Positions 16,770 to 27,059 of a stretch of 64,000 bases of DNA are shown here, piece by piece (the first letter of the stretch is position 1; every line of letters starts with the position of its first letter). Source of the DNA: Terriglobia bacterium. Its GTDB lineage: Bacteria; Acidobacteriota; Terriglobia; Terriglobales; Acidobacteriaceae. Both the position numbers and the translations under genes were made by a program. The stretch covers positions 32,516 to 96,515 of the forward strand of contig JAIQFT010000010.1 of NCBI GenBank assembly GCA_020073185.1. The letters are read 5' to 3'. Under the pieces are notes generated by a model that did no database searches, was not told where the DNA came from, and saw only the letters and a program-made list of their open reading frames with translations.

Positions 16770-17732
16770 TTACTGATCTGATTTTATCTGCACCAGCGGT
16801 TTCGTCGGTTCTCCCGGTTGCTCCAGGCGCGAGCGGGCGACGTCGGCGATGGCGGCGCAGAACGTGGGCGAATCGTTCAGCGACTCGGCGCGCCATAACC
16901 TCATGCCGCGCTGTTCGGCGAACTGCTTGAATGCGATGTCAATGTCGTAGAGCACCTCGACGTGGTCGCAGACGAACCCGATAGGCTGGATGAAAACGCC
17001 ACGATGGCCTTTCTGTTGGAGCAAAAGAATCGTGTCCTCGACCGTCGGCCCCAGCCACACGCCGCCCGACATACCCTGGCTCTGGAAGGCAAAGGTCCAG
17101 TCATCATTGGCGAGCGAAGGCACATCCATGGCGACCATTTCGGCCGTCTCTTTCGCCTGCCGCTCGTAGGGATCGCCCTCCTCGATGGTGCGCGTGGGCA
17201 CGCTGTGGGCGGTGAAGACGATGGGCAGACGCGCGCCGATTTCTTCGCAGGCGCGCTTCCAGCCTGGCTGCAACTTCTCGGCAAAGGCGCGGATGAGCAA
17301 AGGGTGATCGTGCCAGTTCTCGACGAAGTCGACGGAGAATGGCGTGGATTCGCCCAGCGCGCGCTGGTAGAGTCCGACGCTGGTGCGCGAGTTCTGTGGC
17401 GCGAGGCAGATGATGACGGCGTGCGCAATGCCGTCGGCGGACATTTGCTGGACCGTGTCGGCGATGAACGGCTTCCAGTTGCGCATGCCGACGTACACCC
17501 GCGTTCGAGGGCGAACGCGCTCCAACTCGCGTTGCACGGCTTCGGCCTGCTTCATGGTGATTTCCGTCAGCGGCGAGTGGCCGATGAGGGAGTAGCGGTG
17601 TTTGACTTCTTCGACGACGTTGGGCGGAAGCGGGCGACCGGCGATGTTGCGCAGGAATTCGGGAACCTCGTCGGGCGAGTCGGGGCTGCCGTGGGCGAGG
17701 AGGAGAACGGCGGATTTTCTCGGTTCCGTCAT
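16770..17732 (-). CDS. hemH: Ferrochelatase
   Basis: 320 residues, the usual bacterial length. Family motifs: LLLAHGSPDSPDEVPEFL at the N-terminus, KHRYSLIGHSPLTEIT, the metal-site His in FTAHSVPTR, and the Glu-containing GFVCDHVEVLYDID. It inserts Fe2+ into the porphyrin in the last haem step. It sits between hemE (upstream) and hemY (downstream) on the same strand. The start at 17732 gives MTEPRKSAVLLLAHGS, with the core beginning at residue 8. Confidence 0.95.
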   Translation of the reverse strand: MTEPRKSAVLLLAHGSPDSPDEVPEFLRNIAGRPLPPNVVEEVKHRYSLIGHSPLTEITMKQAEAVQRELERVRPRTRVYVGMRNWKPFIADTVQQMSADGIAHAVIICLAPQNSRTSVGLYQRALGESTPFSVDFVENWHDHPLLIRAFAEKLQPGWKRACEEIGARLPIVFTAHSVPTRTIEEGDPYERQAKETAEMVAMDVPSLANDDWTFAFQSQGMSGGVWLGPTVEDTILLLQQKGHRGVFIQPIGFVCDHVEVLYDIDIAFKQFAEQRGMRLWRAESLNDSPTFCAAIADVARSRLEQPGEPTKPLVQIKSDQ

Positions 17733-17770
17733 GCGAAAGCAGGTTCCTCGGGGCTTCGGCGCTTCGCGCC

Positions 17771-17858
17771 TCGGTCACGGCTGAAGCCGTGACCGACCGA
17801 GCCCTCGGAATGACAAATCATAAATAAGGTGCGCTCTTCGCCGGGCTAAAGCCCGGCG
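17771..17858. repeat. Two-hairpin REP-like element
   Basis: Hairpin 1 pairs TCGGTCACGGCT (17771-17782) with AGCCGTGACCGA (17785-17796), giving the GGCTGAAGCC tip. Hairpin 2 pairs CGCCGGGC (17839-17846) with GCCCGGCG (17851-17858) around TAAA. The same pair of tips (GCTGAAGC and GCTAAAGC) recurs at 22571-22637 and 25731-25800. It lies between hemE and hemH. Confidence 0.6.
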
Positions 17859-17867
17859 TTTCCACCA

Positions 17868-18944
17868 TCATTGCGCTTCCCCGAACCATTCGACCTTAGC
17901 GGCGGTGGCGTACCTGGCGGAGTAGTGGTGCACGAAGTCGCAGAGGTCCTTGACGTGGTCCACGGGCGTATCGGGCAGGATGCCGTGGCCGAGATTGAAG
18001 ATGTGGCCCGGCCGTCCGCCGGCGCGCTGGAGCACGTCTTCCGCCTGGGCGTGGATTTCCCTCTTGTTGGCGAAGAGCACGACGGGATCCAGATTGCCCT
18101 GCACGGCGCTGCGCGGGCCGAGGCTCTTCCAGGCGGCATCGAGCGGGATGCGCCAGTCGACGCCGATAACGTCGGCGCCGGTTTCCTTCATCGCCGGGAG
18201 CAGGGTGGCGGTCTCGGTGCCGAAGTAAATGACCGGCACGCCGGCGTGCTTGACGCGCTGCACCAGTTCGGTGGTGCGCGGCAGCACGAAGCGGCGATAG
18301 TCGGCGGGGCTGAGGCAGCCGACCCAGGAATCGAAGATCTGCACCACGTCGGCGCCGGCGCGGGCCTGCTCGATGACGTAGTCGCCGAGCACGGAGATGA
18401 GCTTGGACATCATCTCGTTCCAGGCTTCGGTGGAACGGTACATCAGCCTTTTGGTTTCGACGTAGTTGCGCGAGCCGCCGCCCTCGATCATGTAGCTGGC
18501 GAGGGTGAAAGGCGCGCCGCAAAAGCCGATGACGGGCAGCTTGGCGCCGAAATGCTGGGCGACCAGGCGGACGGAGTCGGCGACATAGTTAAGGTCGGCG
18601 GAGAAGTCAACGCGGAGCGCGTGCACGTCGGCGGCGGTGCGCACCGGCTTCTCAATGACCGGGCCTTCGCCCGCCTGGAAGTGGAAAGGAATGCCCATGA
18701 CTTCCAGGGGGAGCAGCAGGTCGGCGAAGACGATGGCCGCGTCCACGCCGAGGATTTCCGCGGCCTCGATGGCGACCTGGGCGGCAAGGTTGGGGGTCTT
18801 GCAAATTTCGACGATGGAGTGGCGGCGGCGGACCTCGCGGTACTCGGCCATGTAACGTCCGGCCTGGCGCATAAACCAGACAGGCGTGAGCGGCGTCGGC
18901 TGGCCCTTGCAGGCGCGGACGAAGTGGGAGTCGGGGGCAGACAT
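17868..18944 (-). CDS. hemE: Uroporphyrinogen decarboxylase
   Basis: 358 residues from ATG 18944, chosen because the family N-terminus begins there (MSAPDSHFVRACKG then TPVWFMRQAGRYMAEYR). The in-frame upstream ATG at 19052 runs through repeat-like DNA. Other family motifs: AAIVFADLLLPLEVMGIPF, GFCGAPFTLASYMIEGGGS, FDSWVGCLSP, and GNLDPVVL near the C-terminus. It converts uroporphyrinogen III to coproporphyrinogen III and heads the hemE-hemH-hemY cluster. Confidence 0.95.
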   Translation of the reverse strand: MSAPDSHFVRACKGQPTPLTPVWFMRQAGRYMAEYREVRRRHSIVEICKTPNLAAQVAIEAAEILGVDAAIVFADLLLPLEVMGIPFHFQAGEGPVIEKPVRTAADVHALRVDFSADLNYVADSVRLVAQHFGAKLPVIGFCGAPFTLASYMIEGGGSRNYVETKRLMYRSTEAWNEMMSKLISVLGDYVIEQARAGADVVQIFDSWVGCLSPADYRRFVLPRTTELVQRVKHAGVPVIYFGTETATLLPAMKETGADVIGVDWRIPLDAAWKSLGPRSAVQGNLDPVVLFANKREIHAQAEDVLQRAGGRPGHIFNLGHGILPDTPVDHVKDLCDFVHHYSARYATAAKVEWFGEAQ

Positions 18945-18963
18945 GAGCCAATCAATGTAACTC

Positions 18964-18994
18964 AGTCGATGGCCGATGGTCGATGGTCGATGGC
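18964..18994. repeat. Short tandem word repeat upstream of hemE
   Basis: Three to four imperfect copies of CGATGGT in a row, immediately 5' of hemE. One of the intergenic word-type islands. Confidence 0.5.
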
Positions 18995-19260
18995 AAGAGC
19001 GGTTGCGGTAATTGGTAATGCGGTCGTCGTGAAAGCGAGAGAGGTGCCACATAAGCTACTGAACCGAAAGTCCGACAGACCTTGTCGTTTGACAGCCCGG
19101 AGTTCGGGGACTAGTGTCTCAGTTTGGTAAACGCCGGGCCGGGGCGCTTAGGGAGCATCGCAACAAAGGTGGCGCAGGTGTGTTACCAATGTCAGCCACT
19201 TGGTCGAAAGGGATTTTCCCTGCAGGGCCGGCAATCGCATCCCACAGGACGGAGGTGGAT

Positions 19261-19812
19261 ATGAGATCCAGAATGATGACGGTGGTCTTAGCAGTGGCGG
19301 TATTTTTCCTGATGAGCGGGGCCAGCTTGGCGCAAGGTTCGCCGTGGGGACAGAGCGACGGGTGGCACTACCTGGGCCATTCGGACGTCCCCTACGACAG
19401 AGGAGTGCAGGACGGGCGCTATGACCGGGAACATGGGCGCGGCTGGCATCCTCATAACAACGGACAGGCGTACTTGAACGGATATCGCGCCGGCTATGGC
19501 CGGGATGGCGGCGGTGCGCCGGGCCCATACCGCACCCCCAATGGGACGTACGGCAGAGGTCCAAACGGCCCTGGCAACAACAACGCGCAGACCATCGCCT
19601 ACAATAACGGCTTCCGGGAAGGGGTCGGATACGGGCAGTCGGACCGCAACAACGGCCACAGCTTCCGGCCGACGTACAGCGCCACCTACCGGAACGGGCA
19701 CAACGGATACAACTCTTCGTACGGCAGCGAAATGGCGTACAAGCGGGCATACCAGGACGGCTTCCGCGCCGGCTATGATCGCGGGTATAACGGCGGAGGG
19801 TATCGCCGTTAG
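19261..19812 (+). CDS. Exported repeat protein with A-Y-x2-G-[YF]-R-x-G motifs
   Basis: 183 residues from ATG 19261 with a GGAGG site. The signal peptide is VVLAVAVFFLMSGASLAQ. The mature part is rich in Gly, Tyr, Asn and Asp and holds about four related units: VPYDRGVQDGRYDREHG, AYLNGYRAGYGRDGG, IAYNNGFREGVGYGQSD and KRAYQDGFRAGYDRGYN. Each places aromatic and Gly residues at three-to-four-residue spacing followed by Asp. This suggests an amphipathic or metal-binding repeat. No catalytic domain. Function unknown; periplasmic or surface location inferred from the signal. It is followed by a strong terminator. Confidence 0.75.
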   Translation: MRSRMMTVVLAVAVFFLMSGASLAQGSPWGQSDGWHYLGHSDVPYDRGVQDGRYDREHGRGWHPHNNGQAYLNGYRAGYGRDGGGAPGPYRTPNGTYGRGPNGPGNNNAQTIAYNNGFREGVGYGQSDRNNGHSFRPTYSATYRNGHNGYNSSYGSEMAYKRAYQDGFRAGYDRGYNGGGYRR

Positions 19813-19851
19813 TTCCCAGTTGCGGGTTGTGAGTTGCGAGTAAAGACAGGA

Positions 19852-19879
19852 ATCGCGGGCATCGAGCCCGCGATTTTTT
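19852..19879 (+). terminator. Rho-independent terminator
   Basis: ATCGCGGGC (19852-19860) pairs perfectly with GCCCGCGAT (19866-19874), followed by six T. It lies 40 bp after the GYxxG-repeat gene. Confidence 0.85.
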
Positions 19880-19928
19880 GATTTGCCGGGGGCCTACAAG
19901 ACCATGCCATACCCGCGAGGGCCACACG

Positions 19929-20471
19929 CTACGTCATTTTCTTGGCGAATTTCTGTTCAAACTTCTTGAGCTTGGGGGCGACGACGTACTGGCAGTAGGG
20001 CGCCGAGGAGTTGGCGGCGTAGTACTGCTGGTGGTATAGCTCGGCGAGGTAAAAAGTCCCGGCGGGCTCGACGGCGGTGACGATCGGGCTGGAGAAGGCG
20101 TGCGCGGCGTTGAGTTCGCCAATCACTTCTTCGCTCTGGCGGCGCTGGTGCTCGTTGGCATAGAAGATTACGGAGCGATACTGCGTGCCGACGTCGTTGC
20201 CCTGGCGGTTGAGCGTGGTGGGGTCGTGGATGGTGAAGAAGACGTCGAGCAGCTCGCGGTAGCTAACCTGGTCGGGGTCAAAGGTCACGCGCACTACTTC
20301 CACGTGTCCGGTAGCGCCGGAGCAAACCTGCTGGTAGGTGGGATTTTCGCGGCGTCCGCCCATGTAGCCGGACTCGACTGAGGTTACGCCGGTGACGCGG
20401 GCGAAGACCGCTTCCAGGCACCAGAAGCATCCACCGCCAAAGACGGCTGTTTGCGGTTCGGGCATGGCCAT
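19929..20471 (-). CDS. msrA: Peptide-methionine (S)-S-oxide reductase
   Basis: 180 residues. The catalytic motif [13 protein letters not shown] is near the N-terminus, then [31 protein letters not shown] and the C-terminal YHQQYY segment. The nucleophile is the first Cys of GCFWC; a Cys in SAPYCQYV is a resolving candidate. It reduces methionine sulfoxide in proteins. Start set at ATG 20471 (20465 also possible); the longer frame to 20627 adds no family sequence. Confidence 0.94.
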   Translation of the reverse strand: MAMPEPQTAVFGGGCFWCLEAVFARVTGVTSVESGYMGGRRENPTYQQVCSGATGHVEVVRVTFDPDQVSYRELLDVFFTIHDPTTLNRQGNDVGTQYRSVIFYANEHQRRQSEEVIGELNAAHAFSSPIVTAVEPAGTFYLAELYHQQYYAANSSAPYCQYVVAPKLKKFEQKFAKKMT

Positions 20472-20596
20472 TAGATGCGGGAGAAGGCTGCAGGCTACAG
20501 GCTTCAGGGAAAGCAAAACCATTGCCGATTGTCGATGAAACCGGCGCGACGGTCGAGGGCCGCCGCCGCAGTCGTCAGTGGTCACTGCAAAGCGAA

Positions 20597-20618
20597 GCCC
20601 CGGCGAGGGCGCCGGGGC
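20597..20618 (-). terminator. GC-rich hairpin after the Spy-like gene
   Basis: GCCCCGGC (20597-20604) pairs with GCCGGGGC (20611-20618). It lies just 3' of the minus-strand Spy-like gene. No T-run is present, so it may be a transcript-stabilising hairpin rather than a true terminator. A CAGGCT word repeat lies nearby at about 20484-20509. Confidence 0.4.
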
Positions 20619-20654
20619 CTGCAGCATTAAGTTGGTATCGCGGCAGAGCGTCAG

Positions 20655-21143
20655 TTATTGCTGCGGGGGTGGTGTCTGTTGTTGGCCTTGGTCCTTGGGA
20701 CCCATGCCTTGGCCGTGGCCCATGCCCTTGCCGTGGCCCATGCCCTCGTGGTTCTGCATCTGATCGAGTTTCGTCTGCTGCTCAGGGGTGAGAATGCCGC
20801 GGACCTGCGTCATGGCTTTCTCGTGCAGGTCGCGCATCTTGGCCATGCGATCCTGCGGCGACAGCGAAGTGTCCTGGCGAATCTTCAGCGCCTGGGCGCC
20901 GACGTCGTCCAGGATCGGCTTGACCTTGGCTTTCTGCTCGTCGGTGAGGCTCAACATGCGGGAAAGGTGGTCGAGGTGGGCCTGCCCGCTGGGTTCGCCC
21001 ATGCGCCCCATGTGGCCGTGGTGCTCGCCCATACCCTGGCCCTGTCCCTGGGGGGGAGGGGCTTCGGTCTGCGCCATCATGGTGAGCGGCAGCAGAACCG
21101 CGAGCAGAATGGCGATGGCAAATGCGGTGCGTGCTTTGATCAT
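20655..21143 (-). CDS. Periplasmic Spy/CpxP-like LTxxQ protein
   Basis: 162 residues with an AGGAG site before the ATG. The signal peptide (FAIAILLAVLLPLTMMAQ) is followed by a Gly/His/Met-rich segment, then helices with two LTxxQ-type motifs (LSLTDEQKAKVKPIL and ILTPEQQTKLDQM), the hallmark of the Spy/CpxP family. The C-terminus is again Gly/His/Met/Gln rich (GHGKGMGHGQGMG). Family members act as periplasmic chaperones or metal sensors. The His/Met tails suggest metal binding. It precedes two MacB-type permease genes on the other side but is separated from them by about 150 bp. Confidence 0.82.
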   Translation of the reverse strand: MIKARTAFAIAILLAVLLPLTMMAQTEAPPPQGQGQGMGEHHGHMGRMGEPSGQAHLDHLSRMLSLTDEQKAKVKPILDDVGAQALKIRQDTSLSPQDRMAKMRDLHEKAMTQVRGILTPEQQTKLDQMQNHEGMGHGKGMGHGQGMGPKDQGQQQTPPPQQ

Positions 21144-21289
21144 CTGTACTCCTTTTGAACTTGCCCGTGCGGAAGAGTTAAAGCCGCTGCGAAGGCGTGG
21201 ATTATTGGATGTGTGGGTTCCACACTTGTCTTCAAATAAACACTGAGAAGCGGGGAAAGTTGTGGAGCGGGGCCAAGGACGCGATGGGG

Positions 21290-22555
<1,266 letters not shown>

Positions 22556-22570
22556 AGGGTAACGACCACT

Positions 22571-22637
22571 TCCCTCAGCGGCTAAAGCCGCGAAAATCTT
22601 GGCCCAGAACGGCGCGGCTGAAGCCGCGCCCCTTCAA
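22571..22637. repeat. Two-hairpin REP-like element
   Basis: Hairpin 1 pairs GCGGC (22578-22582) with GCCGC (22587-22591) around TAAA. Hairpin 2 pairs GGCGCGGCT (22611-22619) with AGCCGCGCC (22622-22630), followed by CCTTCAAA. The first 20 bases (22571-22590) are identical to 25731-25750. It lies between the two permease genes. Confidence 0.7.
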
Positions 22638-22679
22638 AGCGGAAACTTCAATCCTAAAACCGCTACAACTCGTCAACTA

Positions 22680-23933
22680 CTATAGCTCCGCCCGCAGCGC
22701 GACCACGGGGTCGAGCTTGGCGGCCTTGATGGCGGGCCAGAGGCCGAAAAATAATCCTACGACGGTGGACACGGCCAGCGCGAAGAACACAACGCCGAGC
22801 GGCGTGCGCATCGGCATGGCGGTCAGGCCGCGAACGATTGTGGTGACTACCACGGCGAGCAGGACGCCGAACAAGCCACCCATGGCGGCCATCACCGAGG
22901 ACTCGACCACAAACTGCATCATGATGTCGCGCTTGCGCGCGCCGACGGACTTGCGCAGGCCGATCTCGTGGGTACGCTCGGTTACGGTCGCCAGCATGAT
23001 GTTCATGATGACGACGCCACCGATGACCAGGAAGATGGAAACGATGCCAATGGAAGCGTTGGCCAGGCCGCCGAAAATCTGGTTCCAAAGGCCGGTGACG
23101 GATTCGCTGGAGATGATGCCGAAGGCGTCCTTCTCGTTGAAATCCTGGTGGCGGCGCGCGCGCATGAAGGCGCGGGCCTGACCCTTGGCCTCCTCCATCA
23201 CGCCCGGGGAACTGGACTTGACCGCCACCCACAATCCCTGCGAGTCGGGTCCTTCCTGGCCCCAGACCTTCAAGACGGTGGTCAGGGGAACGTAAACAAA
23301 ATTGTCCTGGCTCTGGCCGAAGGCGGTGCCGTTTTTCTCGGCGACACCGACTACCTCAAAGGGCACGCCGCCGACAACGATCGTTTTGCCCAGCGCGTCC
23401 ACGGTGCGGAAGAAGCGCTCTTCGAGATCGTTGCCGATGACGGCGACGTTGGCGCGGTGCTGGTACTCGGTTTCCGAGAAAAAGCGGCCACGGGCGACCT
23501 TGTCGGTGGTGACGTCAATGATGTTGGCGGTGGCGCCGCGGACGGTGACGTCGTCGATGTTCTGGTTGCCGGAGCGCACGTCCTTGTTGCGCCAGTCTTG
23601 GGCGCCGACGTCTTCGGCCAGAACCATGTGATCGCGGAGGTAGCCGAAGTCGTCGAGGTCGAGCTTGCGGTTATGACGGCGCGCTTCCAGGAAATCCTTG
23701 GCGTTAGTGATGATGGGGTAGCGGGCAACGTAAAAGACGTTGACGCCGAAGTTGGCGAGGCGCTCAGCGACGTAGGTATTGAGACCGTTGACCGCCGATA
23801 TCACCCCGATGAGGGCGGTGACGGCGATGATCACGCCCAGCAAGGTGAGAAACGAGCGCAGCTTGTGCGACCACAGGCTTTCCAGCGCAATGACGACCGG
23901 CTCGCGGAAGCTGGAGGTTCGGCTGAATTTCAT
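22680..23933 (-). CDS. MacB/FtsX-type ABC transporter permease
   Basis: 417 residues from ATG 23933 (MKFSRTSSFREP), chosen because the family begins with a short amphipathic segment before ALESLWSHKLRSFLTLLGVI. It has the MacB-like periplasmic domain and the FtsX signature GGVVIMNIMLATVTERTHEIGLRKSVGARKRDI, then VVALRAEL at the end. It is paralogous to the next permease and likely forms a heterodimer with it. An ATPase partner must be supplied from elsewhere. The gap between the two genes contains a REP-like element. Confidence 0.9.
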   Translation of the reverse strand: MKFSRTSSFREPVVIALESLWSHKLRSFLTLLGVIIAVTALIGVISAVNGLNTYVAERLANFGVNVFYVARYPIITNAKDFLEARRHNRKLDLDDFGYLRDHMVLAEDVGAQDWRNKDVRSGNQNIDDVTVRGATANIIDVTTDKVARGRFFSETEYQHRANVAVIGNDLEERFFRTVDALGKTIVVGGVPFEVVGVAEKNGTAFGQSQDNFVYVPLTTVLKVWGQEGPDSQGLWVAVKSSSPGVMEEAKGQARAFMRARRHQDFNEKDAFGIISSESVTGLWNQIFGGLANASIGIVSIFLVIGGVVIMNIMLATVTERTHEIGLRKSVGARKRDIMMQFVVESSVMAAMGGLFGVLLAVVVTTIVRGLTAMPMRTPLGVVFFALAVSTVVGLFFGLWPAIKAAKLDPVVALRAEL

Positions 23934-24120
23934 GAGCGTTAGACGGACCTCACCCCGAAAGGACTCCTCAAAAACATTAAGCGCCAGGGTGTAGCTACGA
24001 GTCAACTGGAAGGGAAGTTCCGAGAAAAGCGGCCGCCTTCAGGGACGGATTTGCAAGGGCCTGCCAGCTCCGGGCGCCGATCCAGGCGTGGATTCCGCCG
24101 CGTGGCGACCGCGCGTGTTT

Positions 24121-24567
24121 CTAGGCTTTGCGAGCGCGGCTGCGCGCACGATGAGCGCGGCTCGGTGCAGAGGCTTTCGCGCGCGCGCGTTTCCGGGGAG
24201 CCGCTCGCAGCTCCCCGGGCGTCAACTGTTTTGCCGACTTCCAAAGCCGCTCCAGGTTGTAGAAATTTCTCGCCTTCTGCGAGAAGACGTGGACCACGAA
24301 GTCCACGTAGTCCAGCAGGACCCACTCAGCTTGCTTGTAGCCCTCGACGTGGGCGGGCCGCAGCCCGGCGTGCGAAAGTCTCTGCTCGACCTCATCGGAG
24401 ATGGCTTGAATCTGCCTGGGGTTGCTGCCGGAGCAGATGACGAAATAGTCGGTGAAGCCGCCGGCGGCCTTGTCGAGTTGGAGGACGGTGAGGTCTTCCG
24501 CCTTTTTTTCCTCGGCGGCGGCGATGGCGTCAGCGACCTGGCGCTGCAATGCGTTTTTCTTAGGCAT
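24121..24567 (-). CDS. rsfS: Ribosomal silencing factor RsfS
   Basis: 148 residues from ATG 24567. The RsfS/Iojap core runs from about 10 to 112: KKAEDLTVLQLDKAAGGFTDYFVICSG, then HVEGYKQAEWVLLDYVDFVVHVF, then YNLERLW. It binds L14 and blocks 30S joining. The last 30 residues are an extreme Arg/Ala/Ser tail (APRKRARAKASAPSRAHRAR) not found in the compact E. coli protein. It is last in the order rplU-rpmA-obg-nadD-rsfS, a linkage common across bacteria. Confidence 0.92.
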   Translation of the reverse strand: MPKKNALQRQVADAIAAAEEKKAEDLTVLQLDKAAGGFTDYFVICSGSNPRQIQAISDEVEQRLSHAGLRPAHVEGYKQAEWVLLDYVDFVVHVFSQKARNFYNLERLWKSAKQLTPGELRAAPRKRARAKASAPSRAHRARSRARKA

Positions 24568-24654
24568 GGAACCTCTGCCAGACCAGGGTGATGAATTGAC
24601 CACGGAAACACGGAGGTACGGCGGATGCAGGAGCCCTGCGGGATGGGGGCACGG

Positions 24655-25395
24655 CTATTGGCGGTCGCGTATGGAGGCCACCTTTCTCCGCGCCGGAGCG
24701 GCACGCCGGGCGCGCGGCGCGGATGACTTGTACAGATGCATCTTGGCGATGTAGGCAGCGACCGCCTCATCCAGGAAACGCGAGACGCCGCGGCGGCGGG
24801 AAACCGAACCGCGAATCTCGGTGGCGGAAGCTTTATCCTTAAGGCCGGCGAGGAGGTGCAGCGTGACGCCGCCGAGCGCGAGGTCACCGCTCGCAGGCTG
24901 ATGTTGGAACGGCTTGGCAACGGCGTTCCTGGGGCGCAGGGATGCGGGCAGCGCGCCGGCGATGTCGGCGAGCGAAAATCCCGGGCGGCTGGCCACAATA
25001 AACTCAACTTCGCGCAACAGCGCCTCCGGCTCTCGCCACTTGGCGATGGTCAGGAAGGAATCAATGCCGAGGAGGAAAAACAGACGGTCGCTTTTGGGCA
25101 GCGAGGCGCGGAAGCGTCGCACAGTATCAATGGTGAAACTGGGCGTGCGGCGGCCGTCTTCGCCCGGGGCTTCCAGCAGCGAGGGGATGAATGTCTTCTC
25201 GGCACGCGTGGCGAGCGCCAACATGGCGTAGCGATGGTAAAAGGGCGTCACCGGCTGGCCCTGCTTGAGCGGCTGGAGGTCGGCAGGAACAAAATAAACG
25301 CGGCCGAGTTGGTGGGCTGTCTGCGCCGCGCGCGCCACCGCGAGATGGCCGCGATGTACCGGATCGAAGGTTCCGCCGAAAAGGGCAACGTTCAT
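24655..25395 (-). CDS. nadD: Nicotinate-nucleotide adenylyltransferase
   Basis: 246 residues from ATG 25395. The nucleotidyltransferase motif FGGTFDPVHRGHL is at the N-terminus; other family segments are TPSFTIDTVRRFR, FLLGIDSFLTIAKWREP and the C-terminal ISATEIRG equivalent (ASATEIRGSV). It makes NaAD from NaMN and ATP. A C-terminal Arg/Ala-rich tail (SSAPRARRAAPARRK) extends beyond the family core. It lies 87 bp upstream of rsfS on the same strand. The longer frame to 25539 reads through repeat DNA and was rejected. Confidence 0.93.
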   Translation of the reverse strand: MNVALFGGTFDPVHRGHLAVARAAQTAHQLGRVYFVPADLQPLKQGQPVTPFYHRYAMLALATRAEKTFIPSLLEAPGEDGRRTPSFTIDTVRRFRASLPKSDRLFFLLGIDSFLTIAKWREPEALLREVEFIVASRPGFSLADIAGALPASLRPRNAVAKPFQHQPASGDLALGGVTLHLLAGLKDKASATEIRGSVSRRRGVSRFLDEAVAAYIAKMHLYKSSAPRARRAAPARRKVASIRDRQ

Positions 25396-25844
25396 GAAAC
25401 AGTAGTTCGTAGCTAGTCGTTGGTAACTGGTAGTTGGCTCGCCTCGGTCGAAGTGTCGTCTGTCGCGTCGGAAGTTGCAAGTGGGAAGAGGACATGCCAC
25501 GTTGCTAACCCATGTACCTGTTGCCCCCACCAACCGCACAGCCGCTAAGCGAACCGCGCCAACTCCTAGGAGCGTGTTTCAAATAGTAACGACTTTGATG
25601 CCGGGGCACCTTGGAGGCCTGATTCCAAGGCACTTGCTGAGATCGCCGGAAGGCAGAGAACGATTCTTGAAACACGCTCTAACTACTGACTGCTAACTAC
25701 TAGGGAAGCTCTGAACAAGCGCATCGCCGGTCCCTCAGCGGCTAAAGCCGTACCCTTTGTACAGCATTTACGGACGACCTGAAGGCCGTCCCCTTCAAAA
25801 TCCGGGGTTGATCAGACCATCCCTCAGCTACTAACTACTAACAA
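25396..25844. repeat. Intergenic region with word repeats and a REP-like element
   Basis: About 450 bp between obg and nadD with no gene. A word-type repeat of TAGT/GTAG units lies at about 25400-25440; complementary words (CTAACTACT) lie at 25680-25703 and 25828-25850. A two-hairpin REP-like element occupies 25731-25800: CGGC/GCCG around TAAA at 25739-25750, and GGACGACCT/AGGCCGTCC at 25772-25791 with one mismatch. A direct repeat GAGCGTGTTTCAA... and its inverted partner TTGAAACACGCTC occurs at about 25570-25583 and 25668-25680. Confidence 0.6.
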
Positions 25845-26912
25845 CTACCTCGCGATCGTCTCGGCGTTGGGCGGCGGCTCTGCAGCGGCAGCAAGTTCGG
25901 CCTTGCGCACCTCCATGACACTGTTGGCGATGGCGTGGGTCAGCTTGGCGATACCCTCGCCGGTCACCGCGGAGATGGGATAGAGCGGCAAGGTGTGCTT
26001 CTTGCAGTAGCGGCGCAGCTTCGCCAGCTTATCCTTGTTCACGACATCCATCTTCGACGCTGCCACCAGCACCGGCTTTTGCTCCAGTCCGGCGCCGAAG
26101 CTGGAGAGTTCCTTGGTGATGACTTCGTAATCCTTCACCGGGTCGGGGCGGCCGTTGGAGTCGGAGACGTCCACCAGGTGCACCAGCAGGCGCGTGCGCT
26201 CGATGTGCCGCAGGAATTGCGTGCCCAGGCCGGCGCCGGTGTGCGCGCCCTCGATCAGGCCGGGGATGTCGGCAACCACGAAGCTGATTTCGTTCGGCTC
26301 CGCGCCTACCACGACGACGCCCAGGTTCGGTTCCAGGGTGGTGAACGGATAGTCGGCAATCTTCGGACGCGCCGCCGAGAGGCGCGAGATCAGGGTGGAC
26401 TTGCCGGCGTTCGGGTATCCGACCAACCCGACATCGGCGAGCAGCTTGAGTTCCAGGCGCAGGGTGCGCTCCTCGCCCGGAAATCCGGCTTCGCACTCGC
26501 GCGGCGCCTGGTGGGTGGAGGTGGCAAAGCGCGCGTTGCCGCGCCCGCCGCGCCCGCCACGCGCGATCACGATGCGGTCGTCGGCATGAGAGAAGTCGTG
26601 CAGGCGCTCGCCGCTGGCCTCGTCGTACACGATGGTTCCGACCGGCACTTTGAGCACAACATCGGCGCCTTCGCGGCCGGTCTTGTTGGAGCCCTCGCCG
26701 TGGCGCCCGCGCTCGGCCTTGTATTCGGGATTGAAGCGGAAGTGGACGAGCGTGTTGTGGCGCTCGCTGGATTCCATGATGACGTCGCCGCCGTGGCCAC
26801 CGTCGCCGCCGGAGGGTCCGCCGCGGGGCACGAACTTCTCGCGGCGGAAGGCCATGCAGCCGTTGCCGCCGTTGCCGGCTTTGACCTGAATTTTGGCTTC
26901 GTCGATGAACAT
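25845..26912 (-). CDS. obg: GTPase Obg
   Basis: 355 residues. The Gly-rich Obg fold comes first ([36 protein letters not shown]). The G domain starts at about 160 with P-loop [11 protein letters not shown], switch [18 protein letters not shown], and the guanine-specificity motif in the form ASKMD instead of NKxD. It ends with [12 protein letters not shown]. Obg is an essential ribosome-associated GTPase in 50S assembly and growth control. It lies between rpmA (upstream) and nadD (downstream). Confidence 0.95.
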   Translation of the reverse strand: MFIDEAKIQVKAGNGGNGCMAFRREKFVPRGGPSGGDGGHGGDVIMESSERHNTLVHFRFNPEYKAERGRHGEGSNKTGREGADVVLKVPVGTIVYDEASGERLHDFSHADDRIVIARGGRGGRGNARFATSTHQAPRECEAGFPGEERTLRLELKLLADVGLVGYPNAGKSTLISRLSAARPKIADYPFTTLEPNLGVVVVGAEPNEISFVVADIPGLIEGAHTGAGLGTQFLRHIERTRLLVHLVDVSDSNGRPDPVKDYEVITKELSSFGAGLEQKPVLVAASKMDVVNKDKLAKLRRYCKKHTLPLYPISAVTGEGIAKLTHAIANSVMEVRKAELAAAAEPPPNAETIAR

Positions 26913-26934
26913 AGTTATCGGCTGTCAGCTAGCA

Positions 26935-27059
26935 GTTTTCAGTCGATCATCGCTCGCCCGAAAGCAAAAGGCACGGCGCTGCCGTGCCTGTAATTGTGAG
27001 CGATGCCAATGCCGGCGCCACACCGCGCAGAGCTGATGGCTGACGGCTGATAGCTGATT
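26935..27059 (-). terminator. Hairpin with T-run flanked by word repeats, between rpmA and obg
   Basis: AGGCACGGC (26969-26977) pairs perfectly with GCCGTGCCT (26981-26989). On the minus strand it is followed by TTTTGCTTTC, so it reads as an intrinsic terminator or attenuator inside the rplU-rpmA-obg operon. It is flanked by CAGCT/GCTGA-type word repeats at about 26935-26950 and 27030-27059, which are mutually complementary. Confidence 0.6.

Noticed and set aside
18964..18994. Possible CRISPR-like tandem repeat
   Set aside because: Repeat units are only 7-8 bases with no spacers; it belongs to the word-type intergenic islands.
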